Source: Sulfurimonas sp. (GTDB lineage: Bacteria > Campylobacterota > Campylobacteria > Campylobacterales > Sulfurimonadaceae). From it: a stretch of 50,192 nucleotides of DNA. Below are positions 33,868 through 43,067 of the stretch, piece by piece (positions within the stretch are counted from its first letter, which is position 1; each line of letters opens with the position of its first letter). The translations under genes and the position numbers were made by a program. The notes beneath the pieces are model-generated. The model ran no database searches. It worked only from the letters and a program-made list of their open reading frames with translations, and had not been told where the DNA came from. The stretch covers positions 3,228 through 53,419 of the forward strand of contig JALWLL010000038.1 of assembly GCA_026996295.1 (NCBI GenBank), given 5' to 3'.

Positions 33868-35172
33868 TTACTGACCGTTGTACTCTCTGTGAAAAAAGTG
33901 ACCGCGGATAAGCCTTCCGTAAAAAAGTTCAAATACAACTGAGGTACATAAAAAAATTACAAAGACCCATATAGCTTTTGGATTGGTAGAGTAAGTATGT
34001 AAAAGCAGCGTGATAAGTGCTGCAAAGCTACTTATTATTGCTATGAGTACGATCACTTTGTTAGCACCTATTGTTGGCGAGAGCTTTAGTGCTGCCATAT
34101 TGACAATGGTAAATATCAGTAAAAATCCGGCACTTCCAATGATGGCAATTTCAGTCAGGTTAATGGTATTGGCAATAATGAGGCTTAAAAAAGTAATAAC
34201 AAAAATATCGATATTTGGGATATTTTTTTTCTCTTTGCTTAGAATTTTTGGCAGTACACCTTCTTTGGCGAGAAAAAATCCGAGTCTGGCATTACCGTAA
34301 ATTGTTGCATTGATCGCTGAAAATGTAGAGAGCAAAGCGGCAATGGCCACAATTGTAAAACCTATCTCTCCAAGTGCCGGCTTTGCGGCAATAGCCAAAG
34401 CATAATCTTTGGCTTGCATCAGTTGATCTTCAGAAACCACACCGACTGTTACCAAAGAGATCAGTACATAGAGCAAGATGACAAAGAGCACTGAAGCATA
34501 AAATGCTCTCGGAAGATTCTTTTTAGGTTCTTTTATATCTTCTGCTGCATTTGCAATCAGTTCAAAGCCTTCATACGCCACAAATATGATCATCCCTGCC
34601 GTTACAATTGCTAGCGGTGCTTCCCAGTGCACCACAGAGATACGCTCAGTATCTATAAAAGGTATGCCTGAAGCTATGATTAAGATTAAAAGTGTAACTT
34701 TTATGATCACTATGAAAGATTCAGACTTACTAACAAAAGATGCACTGATAAGGTTAATGAGTGCCGGCAAGATGATGGCTATCGTAATTAACATGTGTTT
34801 GATCCATACAGGTGTGGCATCAGTACTGAAAAATGTTTGCGCATAAGATGCAAAAGCGGTTGCGTATAAAGAGATAGTTATAAGATAACTGAGCCAAAGC
34901 ATTGCATTGACGCTGCTTGAGAGGATATTTTTTTTAAAAGCATTGTCAATGAATACAACTGTCCCTCCTCGGTTTTGATATCTAAGAGAAAGTTTCGCAT
35001 AAGAATAAGATGTCAAAAGTGCCACAAGACCTGCAAATAAAAAAGCTACCGCTGTGGCGCCATGTGCAAGGGAAACAGCTTCTCCAAGAACAGCAAAGAT
35101 CCCTCCACCTACCATACCACCTATGCCGATGGAGATGGCACCGACAAGACCAACTTCCCTAGTTTCTTGCAT
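33868..35172 (-). CDS. APC-superfamily amino-acid permease
   Basis: 434 residues with 12 transmembrane helices. The N-terminal GIGGMVGGGIFAVLGEA is the substrate-binding first helix of the amino acid-polyamine-organocation family. FVAYEGFELIANAAEDIKEPKKNLPRA (read in parts) is the helix 6 region and following loop. It probably imports or exchanges an amino acid; the substrate is not readable. The ATG has AAGGG 6 bases upstream and an extended -10 promoter 35 bases upstream. It stands as a single transcription unit converging on the ankyrin gene. Confidence 0.9.
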   Translation of the reverse strand: MQETREVGLVGAISIGIGGMVGGGIFAVLGEAVSLAHGATAVAFLFAGLVALLTSYSYAKLSLRYQNRGGTVVFIDNAFKKNILSSSVNAMLWLSYLITISLYATAFASYAQTFFSTDATPVWIKHMLITIAIILPALINLISASFVSKSESFIVIIKVTLLILIIASGIPFIDTERISVVHWEAPLAIVTAGMIIFVAYEGFELIANAAEDIKEPKKNLPRAFYASVLFVILLYVLISLVTVGVVSEDQLMQAKDYALAIAAKPALGEIGFTIVAIAALLSTFSAINATIYGNARLGFFLAKEGVLPKILSKEKKNIPNIDIFVITFLSLIIANTINLTEIAIIGSAGFLLIFTIVNMAALKLSPTIGANKVIVLIAIISSFAALITLLLHTYSTNPKAIWVFVIFLCTSVVFELFYGRLIRGHFFHREYNGQ

Positions 35173-35206
35173 ACAAGCCCTTGTTATTATTTAGTTGTGT
35201 ACAAAT

Positions 35207-35215
35207 ATTATATCA
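35207..35215 (-). promoter_or_regulatory. extended -10 promoter (TGATATAAT) of the permease gene
   Basis: The minus strand reads TGATATAAT, identical to the element before the TrkA-like gene (23674-23682). It ends 35 bases before the permease ATG. Confidence 0.55.
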
Positions 35216-35243
35216 GATTACAACCTAAATGATATTGCATTTG

Positions 35244-36020
35244 CTAGATCCAAAGCCTTATTCCAACAGGACAGTGATCTGAACCGCCGATATCATCCAG
35301 GATGAAAGCATCTTCGAGGTTTTCTGCCAACTCTTCACTGATAAAGAAATAGTCTATTCTCCATCCCACATTATTAGCTCTTGCATTTGCTCTATAGCTC
35401 CACCAGCTATAACTCTCCTCTTTGTCTCCATGAACATACCTGAATGTATCTATATAGCCATGCTCTAAGAGTTTATCTATCCATTGGCGCTCTATCGGTA
35501 AAAATCCTGATTTTTTAGAGTTTGCTTTTGGATGTTTGAGATCGATCTCTTTATGTGCAGTGTTGACATCACCACAGATGATAATCGATTTTCCATCCTC
35601 ACGAAGTTTTTCACAATGGAGTAAAAAATCATCATAAAACTTCATCTTATGTGCAAGTCTGTCATCATCTTTTTGTCCATTTGGAAAATAAACATTGAAA
35701 AGAACGATATCACCATAGTGTGTTTCTATGATTCTACCCTCATTGAGTGTATCAATATCGGGACAGGTAGAGTGAAAATCACTTTTAAGTACACTGTATG
35801 TAGCAGTTCCGCTGTAGCCTTTTTTGAGAGCCGGATTTATGAGAACCTCTTCATAATGTTTTTGAAAAAGATCGGTTGGTATTTGCTCTTTAAGCGCTTT
35901 GATCTCTTGGAAGCATAAGATGTCAGGATCTCGTTCATCAATCCATTTAAGGGCTTCTTTGTTACTTACAGCGCGTATTCCATTAACATTCCAAGAAATT
36001 ATTTCAATTGTTTGTGACAT
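35244..36020 (-). CDS. xthA: exodeoxyribonuclease III (AP endonuclease)
   Basis: 258 residues of the exonuclease III/ExoA family, which cuts abasic sites and trims 3' ends in base-excision repair. The blocks are ISWNVNGIRA, ILCFQEIKA (metal-binding Glu), YSGTATYS, FNVYFPNGQ, ICGDVNTAHKEIDL (catalytic Asp and Asn) and the C-terminal RIDYFFIS with GGSDHCPVGI (catalytic His). All catalytic residues are present. The start is ATG 36018-36020, followed at once by SQTIEIISWN. A longer frame to 36056 adds 12 residues with no family match. Confidence 0.96.
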   Translation of the reverse strand: MSQTIEIISWNVNGIRAVSNKEALKWIDERDPDILCFQEIKALKEQIPTDLFQKHYEEVLINPALKKGYSGTATYSVLKSDFHSTCPDIDTLNEGRIIETHYGDIVLFNVYFPNGQKDDDRLAHKMKFYDDFLLHCEKLREDGKSIIICGDVNTAHKEIDLKHPKANSKKSGFLPIERQWIDKLLEHGYIDTFRYVHGDKEESYSWWSYRANARANNVGWRIDYFFISEELAENLEDAFILDDIGGSDHCPVGIRLWI

Positions 36021-36086
36021 GAAGATCCATTTGAGAGTTGTAGTGTATGCTTCCAAGAAAAATCTTGGAAGTAGAAAGTGTTATGA

Positions 36087-36968
36087 CTAAACGAAGTTTA
36101 CGTTAGCGAGGTGATGATCTAAACCAAGTTCTTTGGCAGAACAACCAAGGGCAAGTCCAAGCATTTGTTGCATGTGAAGAACAGGAAGTTCAACCTCACG
36201 ACCGATCGCTTCACTCGCATGATGTGTTTGTGTATCAAGTTTTAGGTGACAAAGTGGACATGGCGTAACCATCCAGTCAGCATTTCCATCCATAGCACCC
36301 GCAATTGCATTTCCTGTTAAAATAGCAGCAGTTCGAGGTGCTTGCAACTCTACATGAAAACCACAACATTTTGTTTTCTCCTCATAATCTACAGTTTCGC
36401 CACCACAAGCGATGATCAAATCATCGAGTGAAGTAGGGCGGTAAGCAGATTCTGGAGTTTTATGCGTTTTATTTTGAAGCTCAGAAGGGCGGATATTGTG
36501 ACAGCCGTAAAATGGTGCGATATTAAACTGGCTTAGTGGAGTAACCACCATCTCTTTTATTTTCTCAAGACCGATATCATCGATGATCGCATAAAGGAAG
36601 TGAGTAATATCTGAAGTACCCTTGTATTCGAGTCCAACTTCTGCAAGCTTCTCGTTTACTTTTGCCTTTAACGCTTCATCATTATCAAGACGGTGCTTGG
36701 TCATTGCAGTATTGAGTTGACATGTATTACAAATAGTTACCATAGTAAGCTCATGCTTTTCAGCATAAGCTATATTTCTGGCATTTAAAACCAAAGAGAG
36801 GAAGTCATCATAGTCTTGCAGATGAGAAGCCCCACAACAAGAAGCCTCTGTAAGTTCAACAAGTTCAATTCCAAGTTTATCTGCCACTGCTAACGTTGAC
36901 ATCATTTGCTCTGGAGTACTTTGCTTTGCGGTACAACCAGTAAAAAGTGCATATTTTAATTTTTCCAT
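36087..36968 (-). CDS. sdhE: succinate/fumarate oxidoreductase subunit E (CCG-domain protein)
   Basis: 293 residues with two cysteine-rich CCG domains, the HdrB-like type: early TGCTAKQ, EASCCGAS and TICNTC, then a second set YGCHNIRP, KTKCCGFH and CPLCHLKLD. Such SdhE/MfrE subunits replace the haem membrane anchor of classical complex II and carry Fe-S clusters that pass electrons to or from quinone. There are no transmembrane helices, so the subunit is peripheral. The ATG has AGGAG 7 bases upstream. It is the third gene of sdhA-sdhB-sdhE. SdhE here is not the E. coli flavinylation factor of the same name. Confidence 0.9.
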   Translation of the reverse strand: MEKLKYALFTGCTAKQSTPEQMMSTLAVADKLGIELVELTEASCCGASHLQDYDDFLSLVLNARNIAYAEKHELTMVTICNTCQLNTAMTKHRLDNDEALKAKVNEKLAEVGLEYKGTSDITHFLYAIIDDIGLEKIKEMVVTPLSQFNIAPFYGCHNIRPSELQNKTHKTPESAYRPTSLDDLIIACGGETVDYEEKTKCCGFHVELQAPRTAAILTGNAIAGAMDGNADWMVTPCPLCHLKLDTQTHHASEAIGREVELPVLHMQQMLGLALGCSAKELGLDHHLANVNFV

Positions 36969-36978
36969 CTACTTACTC

Positions 36979-37959
36979 CTAGAACTTTGCAGTTGAAGAT
37001 GACTCAACAAGTTTTTTGATTTCATCAAGGTTATCAGATTTTGGCATATTCCACGGCATAACAATTTTGCCTTTTTTAAACATTTTGAGTGCAACAGGAA
37101 TATGTTTCACAATAGAAGGCCCCTCAGAATAAAGTACCAATCCGCCCTCATCAAGAACACCGTGTTTCTCAATAGAGTGTTTAAAACCAACAGCGTGGCG
37201 AGTTGCTACGTTCGATGTTGCAACACCCTCTTTAAAGAGCATTTGGTGCAGTTTTGTGATCTTGTCAATTGGATTGATCTCTTTTGGACACACCTCTGCA
37301 CACTCATAACATTTTACACAGTCCCAAACACCTTGCTTCTCTTCATGAAGTTCCGTAAGTCTGCTTGTATGTGCTTCATCACGTACATCAGCTTCAAAAC
37401 GATAGGCTTTTGCAAATGCTGCCGGACCAAAGAAGTCTTCATTGATCTCAACAACAGGACAAGCATAATGACATGCACCACACTGAATACAAAGGTCAGC
37501 TTCTAAAAGCTGCTCGGCCTCCTCAGGTGATACCAAGTGCTCTGTTTCAGGTTCTTCTACAACATCAGAAATAAGATATGGATGCACTGCATCGTGTTTA
37601 TTCCAGAAGTCCGCCTTATCGATGATCATATCTTTTACTGCTCTTTTGATACTTAACGGCTCAATAGTCAGTTCATTTCCAAACAGCTCGATCATGTCGT
37701 TCATGCGCTCTTTACAAGCAAGAGTTGAACGTCCGTTTACTTTGATCGCACAAGCACCGCAAATACCGTGACGGCAACTGCGACGGTAAGAGAAGCTACC
37801 ATCGTGATCCCACTTGATTCTATTTAGTATGTCTAGTACAACCTCTTCAGAAGTAACCTCCATAGTATAATCTTCGTAGTACGGAAGATAATCATCATCA
37901 GCATTAAAACGAAATACTTTAAAATTAACTTTTTGTGTAGTAATTGTATTTGTACTCAT
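36979..37959 (-). CDS. sdhB: succinate/fumarate oxidoreductase iron-sulfur subunit
   Basis: 326 residues. The [2Fe-2S] plant-type domain has Cys62, Cys67, Cys70 and Cys82 (SCRHGICGAC and TLAC). The C-terminal half has CIQCGACHYACP for [4Fe-4S], and CVKCYECAEVCP, supplying the third cluster. At 326 residues it is longer than E. coli FrdB/SdhB (about 240), which is usual for the SdhABE/MfrABE type. It carries electrons between the flavoprotein and the SdhE subunit. GGGGAA stands just before the start. It is spaced 10 bases from sdhE and 9 from sdhA. Confidence 0.93.
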   Translation of the reverse strand: MSTNTITTQKVNFKVFRFNADDDYLPYYEDYTMEVTSEEVVLDILNRIKWDHDGSFSYRRSCRHGICGACAIKVNGRSTLACKERMNDMIELFGNELTIEPLSIKRAVKDMIIDKADFWNKHDAVHPYLISDVVEEPETEHLVSPEEAEQLLEADLCIQCGACHYACPVVEINEDFFGPAAFAKAYRFEADVRDEAHTSRLTELHEEKQGVWDCVKCYECAEVCPKEINPIDKITKLHQMLFKEGVATSNVATRHAVGFKHSIEKHGVLDEGGLVLYSEGPSIVKHIPVALKMFKKGKIVMPWNMPKSDNLDEIKKLVESSSTAKF

Positions 37960-37968
37960 AAGTTCCCC

Positions 37969-39681
37969 TTAGTAAGTTCTAGCTTTTAGCTCATGTTTGC
38001 CAAGAGTAACATCCATGTAGTCAAGTGTAATATCACCATTTTCATCCATATAAGCCATTGTGTGTTTTAAGAAGTTTTCATCATCACGGGTATCAAAGTC
38101 CTCTCTAAAGTGAGCTCCACGACTCTCGTTACGCGCGATAGCGCTTTCAGTAATAAATGCTGAATAATCAAGCATATGACCAAACTCTAACGCTTCCTGG
38201 AGTTCAGTGTTGAAGACCTTGGACTTGTCTTTAATACGAATATTTTTAAATCTTTCTCTAAGTTCTTTGATTTTTGCTATAGCAATCTCAAGAGTCTCTT
38301 TCGTTCTAAATGCACCGGCATTAGCTGTCATACATTGTTGTAGCTCTTCTCTTAAACCTGTTATGGTTTCATCACCGTTATTGTTAAGAACCCAGTTGAT
38401 TTCGTTTAGTGCTGCTTGAGCATCTTCTTGTGTTGCAGGACGAAGTTCGATATCGTCGATCTCATTCACCATTGTTTTACCAACAAAACGACCAAACAGT
38501 AAAGCCTCAAGTACAGAGTTCGCACCAAGACGATTGGCACCGTGAACAGATACACATGAACACTCACCTGCAGCGTAAAAACCTTCTACATATTCTTCAT
38601 TGTTTTTACGTACATTTCCTGCTATATTTACAGGGATACCACCCATTGAATAGTGAGCAGTAGCAGAGATGAGAATCGGCTCTTTGATCATGTCAAGACC
38701 TAAGAAAGTGATAGCAAGATCACGAAGCTCAGGAAGTCTTTCCATAATAAGATCACGTCCAAGATGTGTTAAGTCAATATAGACAGCATCTTTTCTCGGG
38801 CCGACACCACGTCCCTCTCTAATCTCATTTAAAATTGCACGAGACACAACATCGCGAGATGCAAGCTCAAGAGCATTTGGAGCATATTTTTCCATAAAGC
38901 GTTCACCTTCGGAGTTGATCAGGCGACCACCTTCACCACGTGCTGCTTCTGAGATCAAGACACCGTTGCCTGAAAGACCTGATGGGTGAAACTGTACAAA
39001 CTCCATATCTTCCAAAGGCAAGCCATGACGAGCCACTATGGAAAGTCCGTCACCTGTATTGGCATGAGCATTTGAGTTGATTTTAAAACAACGTGCATAT
39101 CCACCGGTTGCAAACATTACACTTTTTGCATTGAAGATTACCGTTTGCATATCGCGAATGTTAAACGCTACAACACCGGAAACCTTGCCATCTTTATAGA
39201 TAAGGTCAGCTGCGTACCATTCATCCCAAAACTTTACGCCTGCGCGATGAGCCTGTTCATAAATAGTTTGAAGTAAAGTTAATCCTGTTCTGTCTTTTGC
39301 GTAACATGCACGAGGAGAAGATTGTCCGCCAAAAGGGCGTTGAGCAATTTTCCCATCAGCAGTACGGCTAAATGCCGCACCCATTCTTTCTGCCCAACGG
39401 ATCGTTTCAGGAGCTTTTTGACACATAAATTCTACAGCATCCTGATCAGCTAAATAATCACTTCCCTTGACTGTGTCAAACTCATGTAATTCAACAGAAT
39501 CTTCATCACTAAATGCTGCATTAACACCACCTTGAGCTGCACCGGAGTGACTTCTCAAAGGATGAAGTTTTGTAATAACAGCAACTTTTTTTCCTGCATT
39601 TTGCAACTCTCTGGCTGCTGCACATCCCGCTAGACCTGCACCAACAATAATTGCATCGTAAGTATAAATAGGAATACTCAT
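37969..39681 (-). CDS. sdhA: succinate dehydrogenase/fumarate reductase flavoprotein subunit
   Basis: 570 residues. The N-terminal dinucleotide fold ([15 protein letters not shown]) is followed by [10 protein letters not shown], with His45 the covalent FAD attachment site. Substrate and catalytic regions include [19 protein letters not shown] and [31 protein letters not shown] completes the active site. There is no twin-arginine signal, unlike periplasmic MfrA of Campylobacter and Wolinella, so this is probably the cytoplasmic complex. Which way it works (succinate oxidation or fumarate reduction) cannot be told from sequence. AAGGA lies 6 bases before the ATG. Confidence 0.95.
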   Translation of the reverse strand: MSIPIYTYDAIIVGAGLAGCAAARELQNAGKKVAVITKLHPLRSHSGAAQGGVNAAFSDEDSVELHEFDTVKGSDYLADQDAVEFMCQKAPETIRWAERMGAAFSRTADGKIAQRPFGGQSSPRACYAKDRTGLTLLQTIYEQAHRAGVKFWDEWYAADLIYKDGKVSGVVAFNIRDMQTVIFNAKSVMFATGGYARCFKINSNAHANTGDGLSIVARHGLPLEDMEFVQFHPSGLSGNGVLISEAARGEGGRLINSEGERFMEKYAPNALELASRDVVSRAILNEIREGRGVGPRKDAVYIDLTHLGRDLIMERLPELRDLAITFLGLDMIKEPILISATAHYSMGGIPVNIAGNVRKNNEEYVEGFYAAGECSCVSVHGANRLGANSVLEALLFGRFVGKTMVNEIDDIELRPATQEDAQAALNEINWVLNNNGDETITGLREELQQCMTANAGAFRTKETLEIAIAKIKELRERFKNIRIKDKSKVFNTELQEALEFGHMLDYSAFITESAIARNESRGAHFREDFDTRDDENFLKHTMAYMDENGDITLDYMDVTLGKHELKARTY

Positions 39682-39714
39682 TCGCTTTCCTTTATCAAAA
39701 ATAAAATAATTGTG

Positions 39715-39720
39715 ATTATA
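39715..39720 (-). promoter_or_regulatory. TATAAT -10 element of sdhABE
   Basis: A perfect TATAAT on the minus strand, 33 bases before the sdhA start, inside the 15-mer AAAGATATAATCACA, which is identical to that before the rhodanese gene (23634-23648). Confidence 0.5.
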
Positions 39721-39771
39721 TCTTTATGCGCCTTTATAAAGACTAAATGTGAGGTTTGTATGAATGTTACT

Positions 39772-39786
39772 ATGGTTTGTTACCAT
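39772..39786. promoter_or_regulatory. palindrome upstream of sdhABE, possible operator
   Basis: ATGGT and ACCAT flank a 5-base centre TTGTT, about 50-65 bases upstream of the sdhA -10 element. The position would suit an activator site. It also lies 42 bases beyond the stop of the degenerate GGDEF gene, but no T-run follows, so a terminator is less likely. Confidence 0.3.
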
Positions 39787-39827
39787 TTGAGACATAAATA
39801 TCTTTGATGGAAAGAGATTTGAAATAC

Positions 39828-41027
39828 TTATAAATTGCTTTCAGCCAAATCTCTAATTTGTGAAATTCTATTCTTGCCGTTGTTCTTAGCATGCTTTAAA
39901 ACCTCTTTTGCTTTTCGTATAGCATCTTCAAGAGCTTGATTGTGTGGTTTTATAACAAACCCGCCACTCACGGTAATATTTACAAATCCTTTGTTAGGTA
40001 TTTTAAACTTGGTATCTTCAATACTTGATCTTATCACTTCGATCTCTTTAAAAGCCTCTTCTTTACTTGCTCTTGAAAGGATAATGGTAAATTGATTGTA
40101 GTCTGTTCTGGCAATAACATCTGTTGCCTGCTCATGAAGTGAGATCGTAAATGCGATCTTTCGCAGTATTGTTTGTGTAACCTCTTGTGGAAAAGCTTTG
40201 TTTGTTTTTGAGAAGTTGTCTATCTCAAGTACAGTCACAGAAGTAAAGTTACTCTCTTTCATCCCTTTTTTTTCTGTATAAGAGTTTAAAAGACCTTTGT
40301 TGTTGTTTATGCCCGTAACTGCATCAAGCATTTCGGGGTTATCAGAATTGAGAGGTTTTCTATGTATCCTCAGTGATATAGCATCGATCTCTTCTGTATA
40401 GATATTGTAGTTTGTTTTATGTGATGCATATAAAAATAAAATATCCTGATAGATCGCATTGAGTTTTTTTCTATACCAAAGAGCAATGATAAACAGTATG
40501 ACAAAAATTGCCAAGGCTAGTTTTTCGTATATGTAAAATTTTTGTTTATCATAAGAGATATTTCTAAATATCATGTTATTAATATGCTCATTGATCTCAT
40601 TAAACGCATTTTTTAAATTTTGCTCTCTTTGAAGTATCGATTCTTTTGAGTCTGTGTAGTACTCCTGCGCTCTTTGGTTGAATGCAGTTGTGAGTTCTGA
40701 GAGTTTGTTAAGATCCGCAAGGTACTCTTTGGAATTTTGCAGTAGATACCTTCCTGTTATGTCGAGTTTGTAAATATTGTGTAGTTTTCCTATCTCGTTG
40801 TGCAATTGCGCACTTTTTCCGTTGAACTGTATCAGTGCAAGCTCTATATCATCTTTTTTGAGTCGTGTAAGTGTAGATATGATCTTTTTTTGATTGTTTA
40901 GATTATCTATTTTTTTATAAGAATTGTTTTGTTCCGCCATAAGTAAAAATGCAACACCCGCAATAAAAGAAGTGAGTAATAAAATTAAGCTTATATGTTC
41001 AAATATCTTCTTTATCGATTGTTTCAT
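39828..41027 (-). CDS. membrane-anchored GGDEF-domain protein with degenerate active site
   Basis: 399 residues. An N-terminal membrane helix (about 10-30), a helical periplasmic sensor region (about 35-160) and a second helix (about 165-185) precede a GGDEF domain (about 235-395). DAVTGINNNKGLLNSY matches the D-x-LTGLxNRR start. The signature site reads RTDYNQF instead of RxGGDEF, so all metal- and GTP-binding residues of the motif are replaced. KHAKNNGKNRI at the end is typical. It is probably not a diguanylate cyclase but a GTP- or c-di-GMP-sensing or structural protein. AGGA stands 8 bases before the start. It is divergent from thiL. Confidence 0.88.
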   Translation of the reverse strand: MKQSIKKIFEHISLILLLTSFIAGVAFLLMAEQNNSYKKIDNLNNQKKIISTLTRLKKDDIELALIQFNGKSAQLHNEIGKLHNIYKLDITGRYLLQNSKEYLADLNKLSELTTAFNQRAQEYYTDSKESILQREQNLKNAFNEINEHINNMIFRNISYDKQKFYIYEKLALAIFVILFIIALWYRKKLNAIYQDILFLYASHKTNYNIYTEEIDAISLRIHRKPLNSDNPEMLDAVTGINNNKGLLNSYTEKKGMKESNFTSVTVLEIDNFSKTNKAFPQEVTQTILRKIAFTISLHEQATDVIARTDYNQFTIILSRASKEEAFKEIEVIRSSIEDTKFKIPNKGFVNITVSGGFVIKPHNQALEDAIRKAKEVLKHAKNNGKNRISQIRDLAESNL

Positions 41028-41043
41028 GTAATTATCCTAATGA

Positions 41044-41052
41044 TGTTATAAT
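41044..41052 (+). promoter_or_regulatory. extended -10 promoter (TGTTATAAT) of thiL
   Basis: TATAAT at 41047-41052 preceded by TG at the extended position. It lies 87 bases before the preferred TTG start of thiL (42 bases before the alternative GTG). Confidence 0.5.
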
Positions 41053-41138
41053 AGCGCATCATTTTATATCGGCAGTGTTTAATAAATACTTAAGTGAACC
41101 TCTTAATTATTTTTACCATTGTTATTAAAGAAGTTTTA

Positions 41139-41957
41139 TTGAATTTAGAGAATTATTTTATTGCACAGTTTCAAAACAAGCATATTGGTGATGATGGTGC
41201 TCTTGTTGGAAAGAGTGTTTACTCAAAAGATGCTTTTTTTGAAAATGTACATTTTAAAACGCAGTGGATGACACACTACCAAATAGCAAAAAAAGCGATG
41301 TTGGTAAATATCTCCGATGCTGTTGCAATGAATGCCAAGCCAAAATATGCACTTTTGAGTGTTGCGATGCCAAGTTCAATCACTCAAGCACAAATGAGAG
41401 CGCTCTCAAAAGGGTTTCAAGATGCGGCAAAAGAGTTTGGCATCGCCATAATCGGCGGTGATACAATCAGCAATACCAAGCTGGATATAACGATCACAAT
41501 TATTTCAGAAGCAACCCGTCCTTTACTGAGAAAAGGTTTACGTTGCGGAGATCTACTTGCTTACACGGGTGAGCTTGGAAGATCAAAAAAAGAGTTGCAA
41601 AAACTGCTTCGCCTAGGAACTATACATACAGCATCAAAGTTTGTAAATATACAACTCAGAGATGATTTTATCAGACGTTCACGAACTCTTTTGCATGCCG
41701 GTATGGATATCTCAGATGGTCTTTTCAGTGACCTTGAAAAGTTGGCAAAAGTAAACCGTGTGGGCTTCAGGTTTGTACAAAAAATATCAAAAGAAGTTGC
41801 CTGCAGCGGGGAAGAGTACGAGATGCTTGTTGCTTTTTCTCCAAGAAATAAAAAAGCACTTCTCAGACGTGCACAACAAACACGAACACCACTGAAGGTT
41901 TTTGCAAAAGCATTACGCAAAAAATATACAAATAGATGTAAAGCACATCATTTTTAA
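41139..41957 (+). CDS. thiL: thiamine-monophosphate kinase ThiL
   Basis: ThiL phosphorylates thiamine monophosphate to the active cofactor thiamine diphosphate. The sequence has HIGDDGALV (metal-binding Asp pair), a KKAMLVNISDAVAMNA stretch, IGGDTIS and GMDISDGLFSDLEKL. At 272 residues it is shorter than the roughly 325-residue E. coli enzyme, as is normal in this phylum. The start is uncertain: TTG 41139-41141 (MNLENYFIAQF) fits the family and has AAGAAG before it; GTG at 41094 would add 15 hydrophobic residues. truD follows after 20 bases. Confidence 0.9.
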   Translation: MNLENYFIAQFQNKHIGDDGALVGKSVYSKDAFFENVHFKTQWMTHYQIAKKAMLVNISDAVAMNAKPKYALLSVAMPSSITQAQMRALSKGFQDAAKEFGIAIIGGDTISNTKLDITITIISEATRPLLRKGLRCGDLLAYTGELGRSKKELQKLLRLGTIHTASKFVNIQLRDDFIRRSRTLLHAGMDISDGLFSDLEKLAKVNRVGFRFVQKISKEVACSGEEYEMLVAFSPRNKKALLRRAQQTRTPLKVFAKALRKKYTNRCKAHHF

Positions 41958-41977
41958 ACACAAATAAGGCTAATTAT

Positions 41978-43051
41978 ATGGATAGATTTTATTCACTTGC
42001 TCATGCAAGCATCGACTTTCATTTTAAACAAACTCCACGAGATTTTGTTGTTGAAGAGATTCCTCTTTATGAGTTTTCTGGAGAGGGTGAGCATTTGGTT
42101 TTATTTGTAAGAAAAAAAAATCTCTCAACCCTTGAACTTGTGAGTGCGATTGCAAAGTATTTGGGAATTAAAAATAAAGAGATCGGTTATGCAGGTCTCA
42201 AAGATAAACATGCAATGACCAAGCAATACATCTCACTTCATAAAAAATATGAAGAAGCTATGGAGAGTTTTTCACATGAAAATGTGAAAATACTTTCAAA
42301 AACCTACCATAACAACAAAGTAAGAATAGGGCACCTCAAGGGGAACAGATTTTTTATTAAGCTAAAAAAAGTCAATCCGACATCTGCACAAAAGATAGAG
42401 GAAGCTTTAAAAAATATAGCAAATTTTGGTATGCCGAACTTTTACGGTTATCAACGCTTCGGCAATGATGGTGATAACCATGTACTAGGTGAAAAAATTG
42501 CAAAAGGTGAAAAAAAAGAGCGTAATCCCAAGATAAAAAAGTTTCTTATCAGTGCATACCAGAGTCATCTTTTCAATTTGTGGCTTAGTAGAAGACTTGA
42601 GATCAACACGCTTATAGAGAGTTTTAAAACAACAGAGCTTGAAACGCTTTTAAATATCTCCTCTTTAGAGATAGATAAACTTAAGAAGCAATCACACCCG
42701 TTTAAGCTTATTTCGGGAGATATAATGCAACATTATCCCCATGGAAGACTTTTTGATTTTGACGGAAGTGAAGATGATATCAAGAGGTTTGAAACAAGAG
42801 ATATTTCGCCAACGGGGCTGTTATGCGGCAAAAAAACAAAGATAGCATCAGATACTGCGCGAACTATAGAAAAAGAGTTTGATGATATGATCAATGCTGA
42901 TGGTGCAAGACGTTATGCCTGGGTGTTTCCAAGTGAAATAGAGGGGCGTTTTAAAGAGGTGGAAGCTCAGTATGAGATGAATTTTACACTTCCAAAAGGC
43001 TCTTATGCAACGGTACTCATAGAAGAGATAGCAAAACGTAAAATTATATAA
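41978..43051 (+). CDS. truD: tRNA pseudouridine(13) synthase TruD
   Basis: TruD makes pseudouridine 13 in tRNA-Glu and others. The 357-residue protein has the active-site block GYAGLKDKHAMTKQYISL (read in parts), with catalytic Asp76. NFYGYQRFGNDGDNHVLGE, typical of the TruD domain, follows near residue 150. AAGG stands before the ATG. It is followed 16 bases later by psd and preceded 20 bases earlier by thiL, so the three are probably one transcript. Confidence 0.95.
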   Translation: MDRFYSLAHASIDFHFKQTPRDFVVEEIPLYEFSGEGEHLVLFVRKKNLSTLELVSAIAKYLGIKNKEIGYAGLKDKHAMTKQYISLHKKYEEAMESFSHENVKILSKTYHNNKVRIGHLKGNRFFIKLKKVNPTSAQKIEEALKNIANFGMPNFYGYQRFGNDGDNHVLGEKIAKGEKKERNPKIKKFLISAYQSHLFNLWLSRRLEINTLIESFKTTELETLLNISSLEIDKLKKQSHPFKLISGDIMQHYPHGRLFDFDGSEDDIKRFETRDISPTGLLCGKKTKIASDTARTIEKEFDDMINADGARRYAWVFPSEIEGRFKEVEAQYEMNFTLPKGSYATVLIEEIAKRKII

Positions 43052-43067
43052 CAGGATAGAGAAGTTC

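Noticed and set aside
37102-37506. A 134-codon plus-strand open frame opposite sdhB
   Set aside because: Its cysteine-rich look comes from the complement of the sdhB cluster region; there is no independent evidence.
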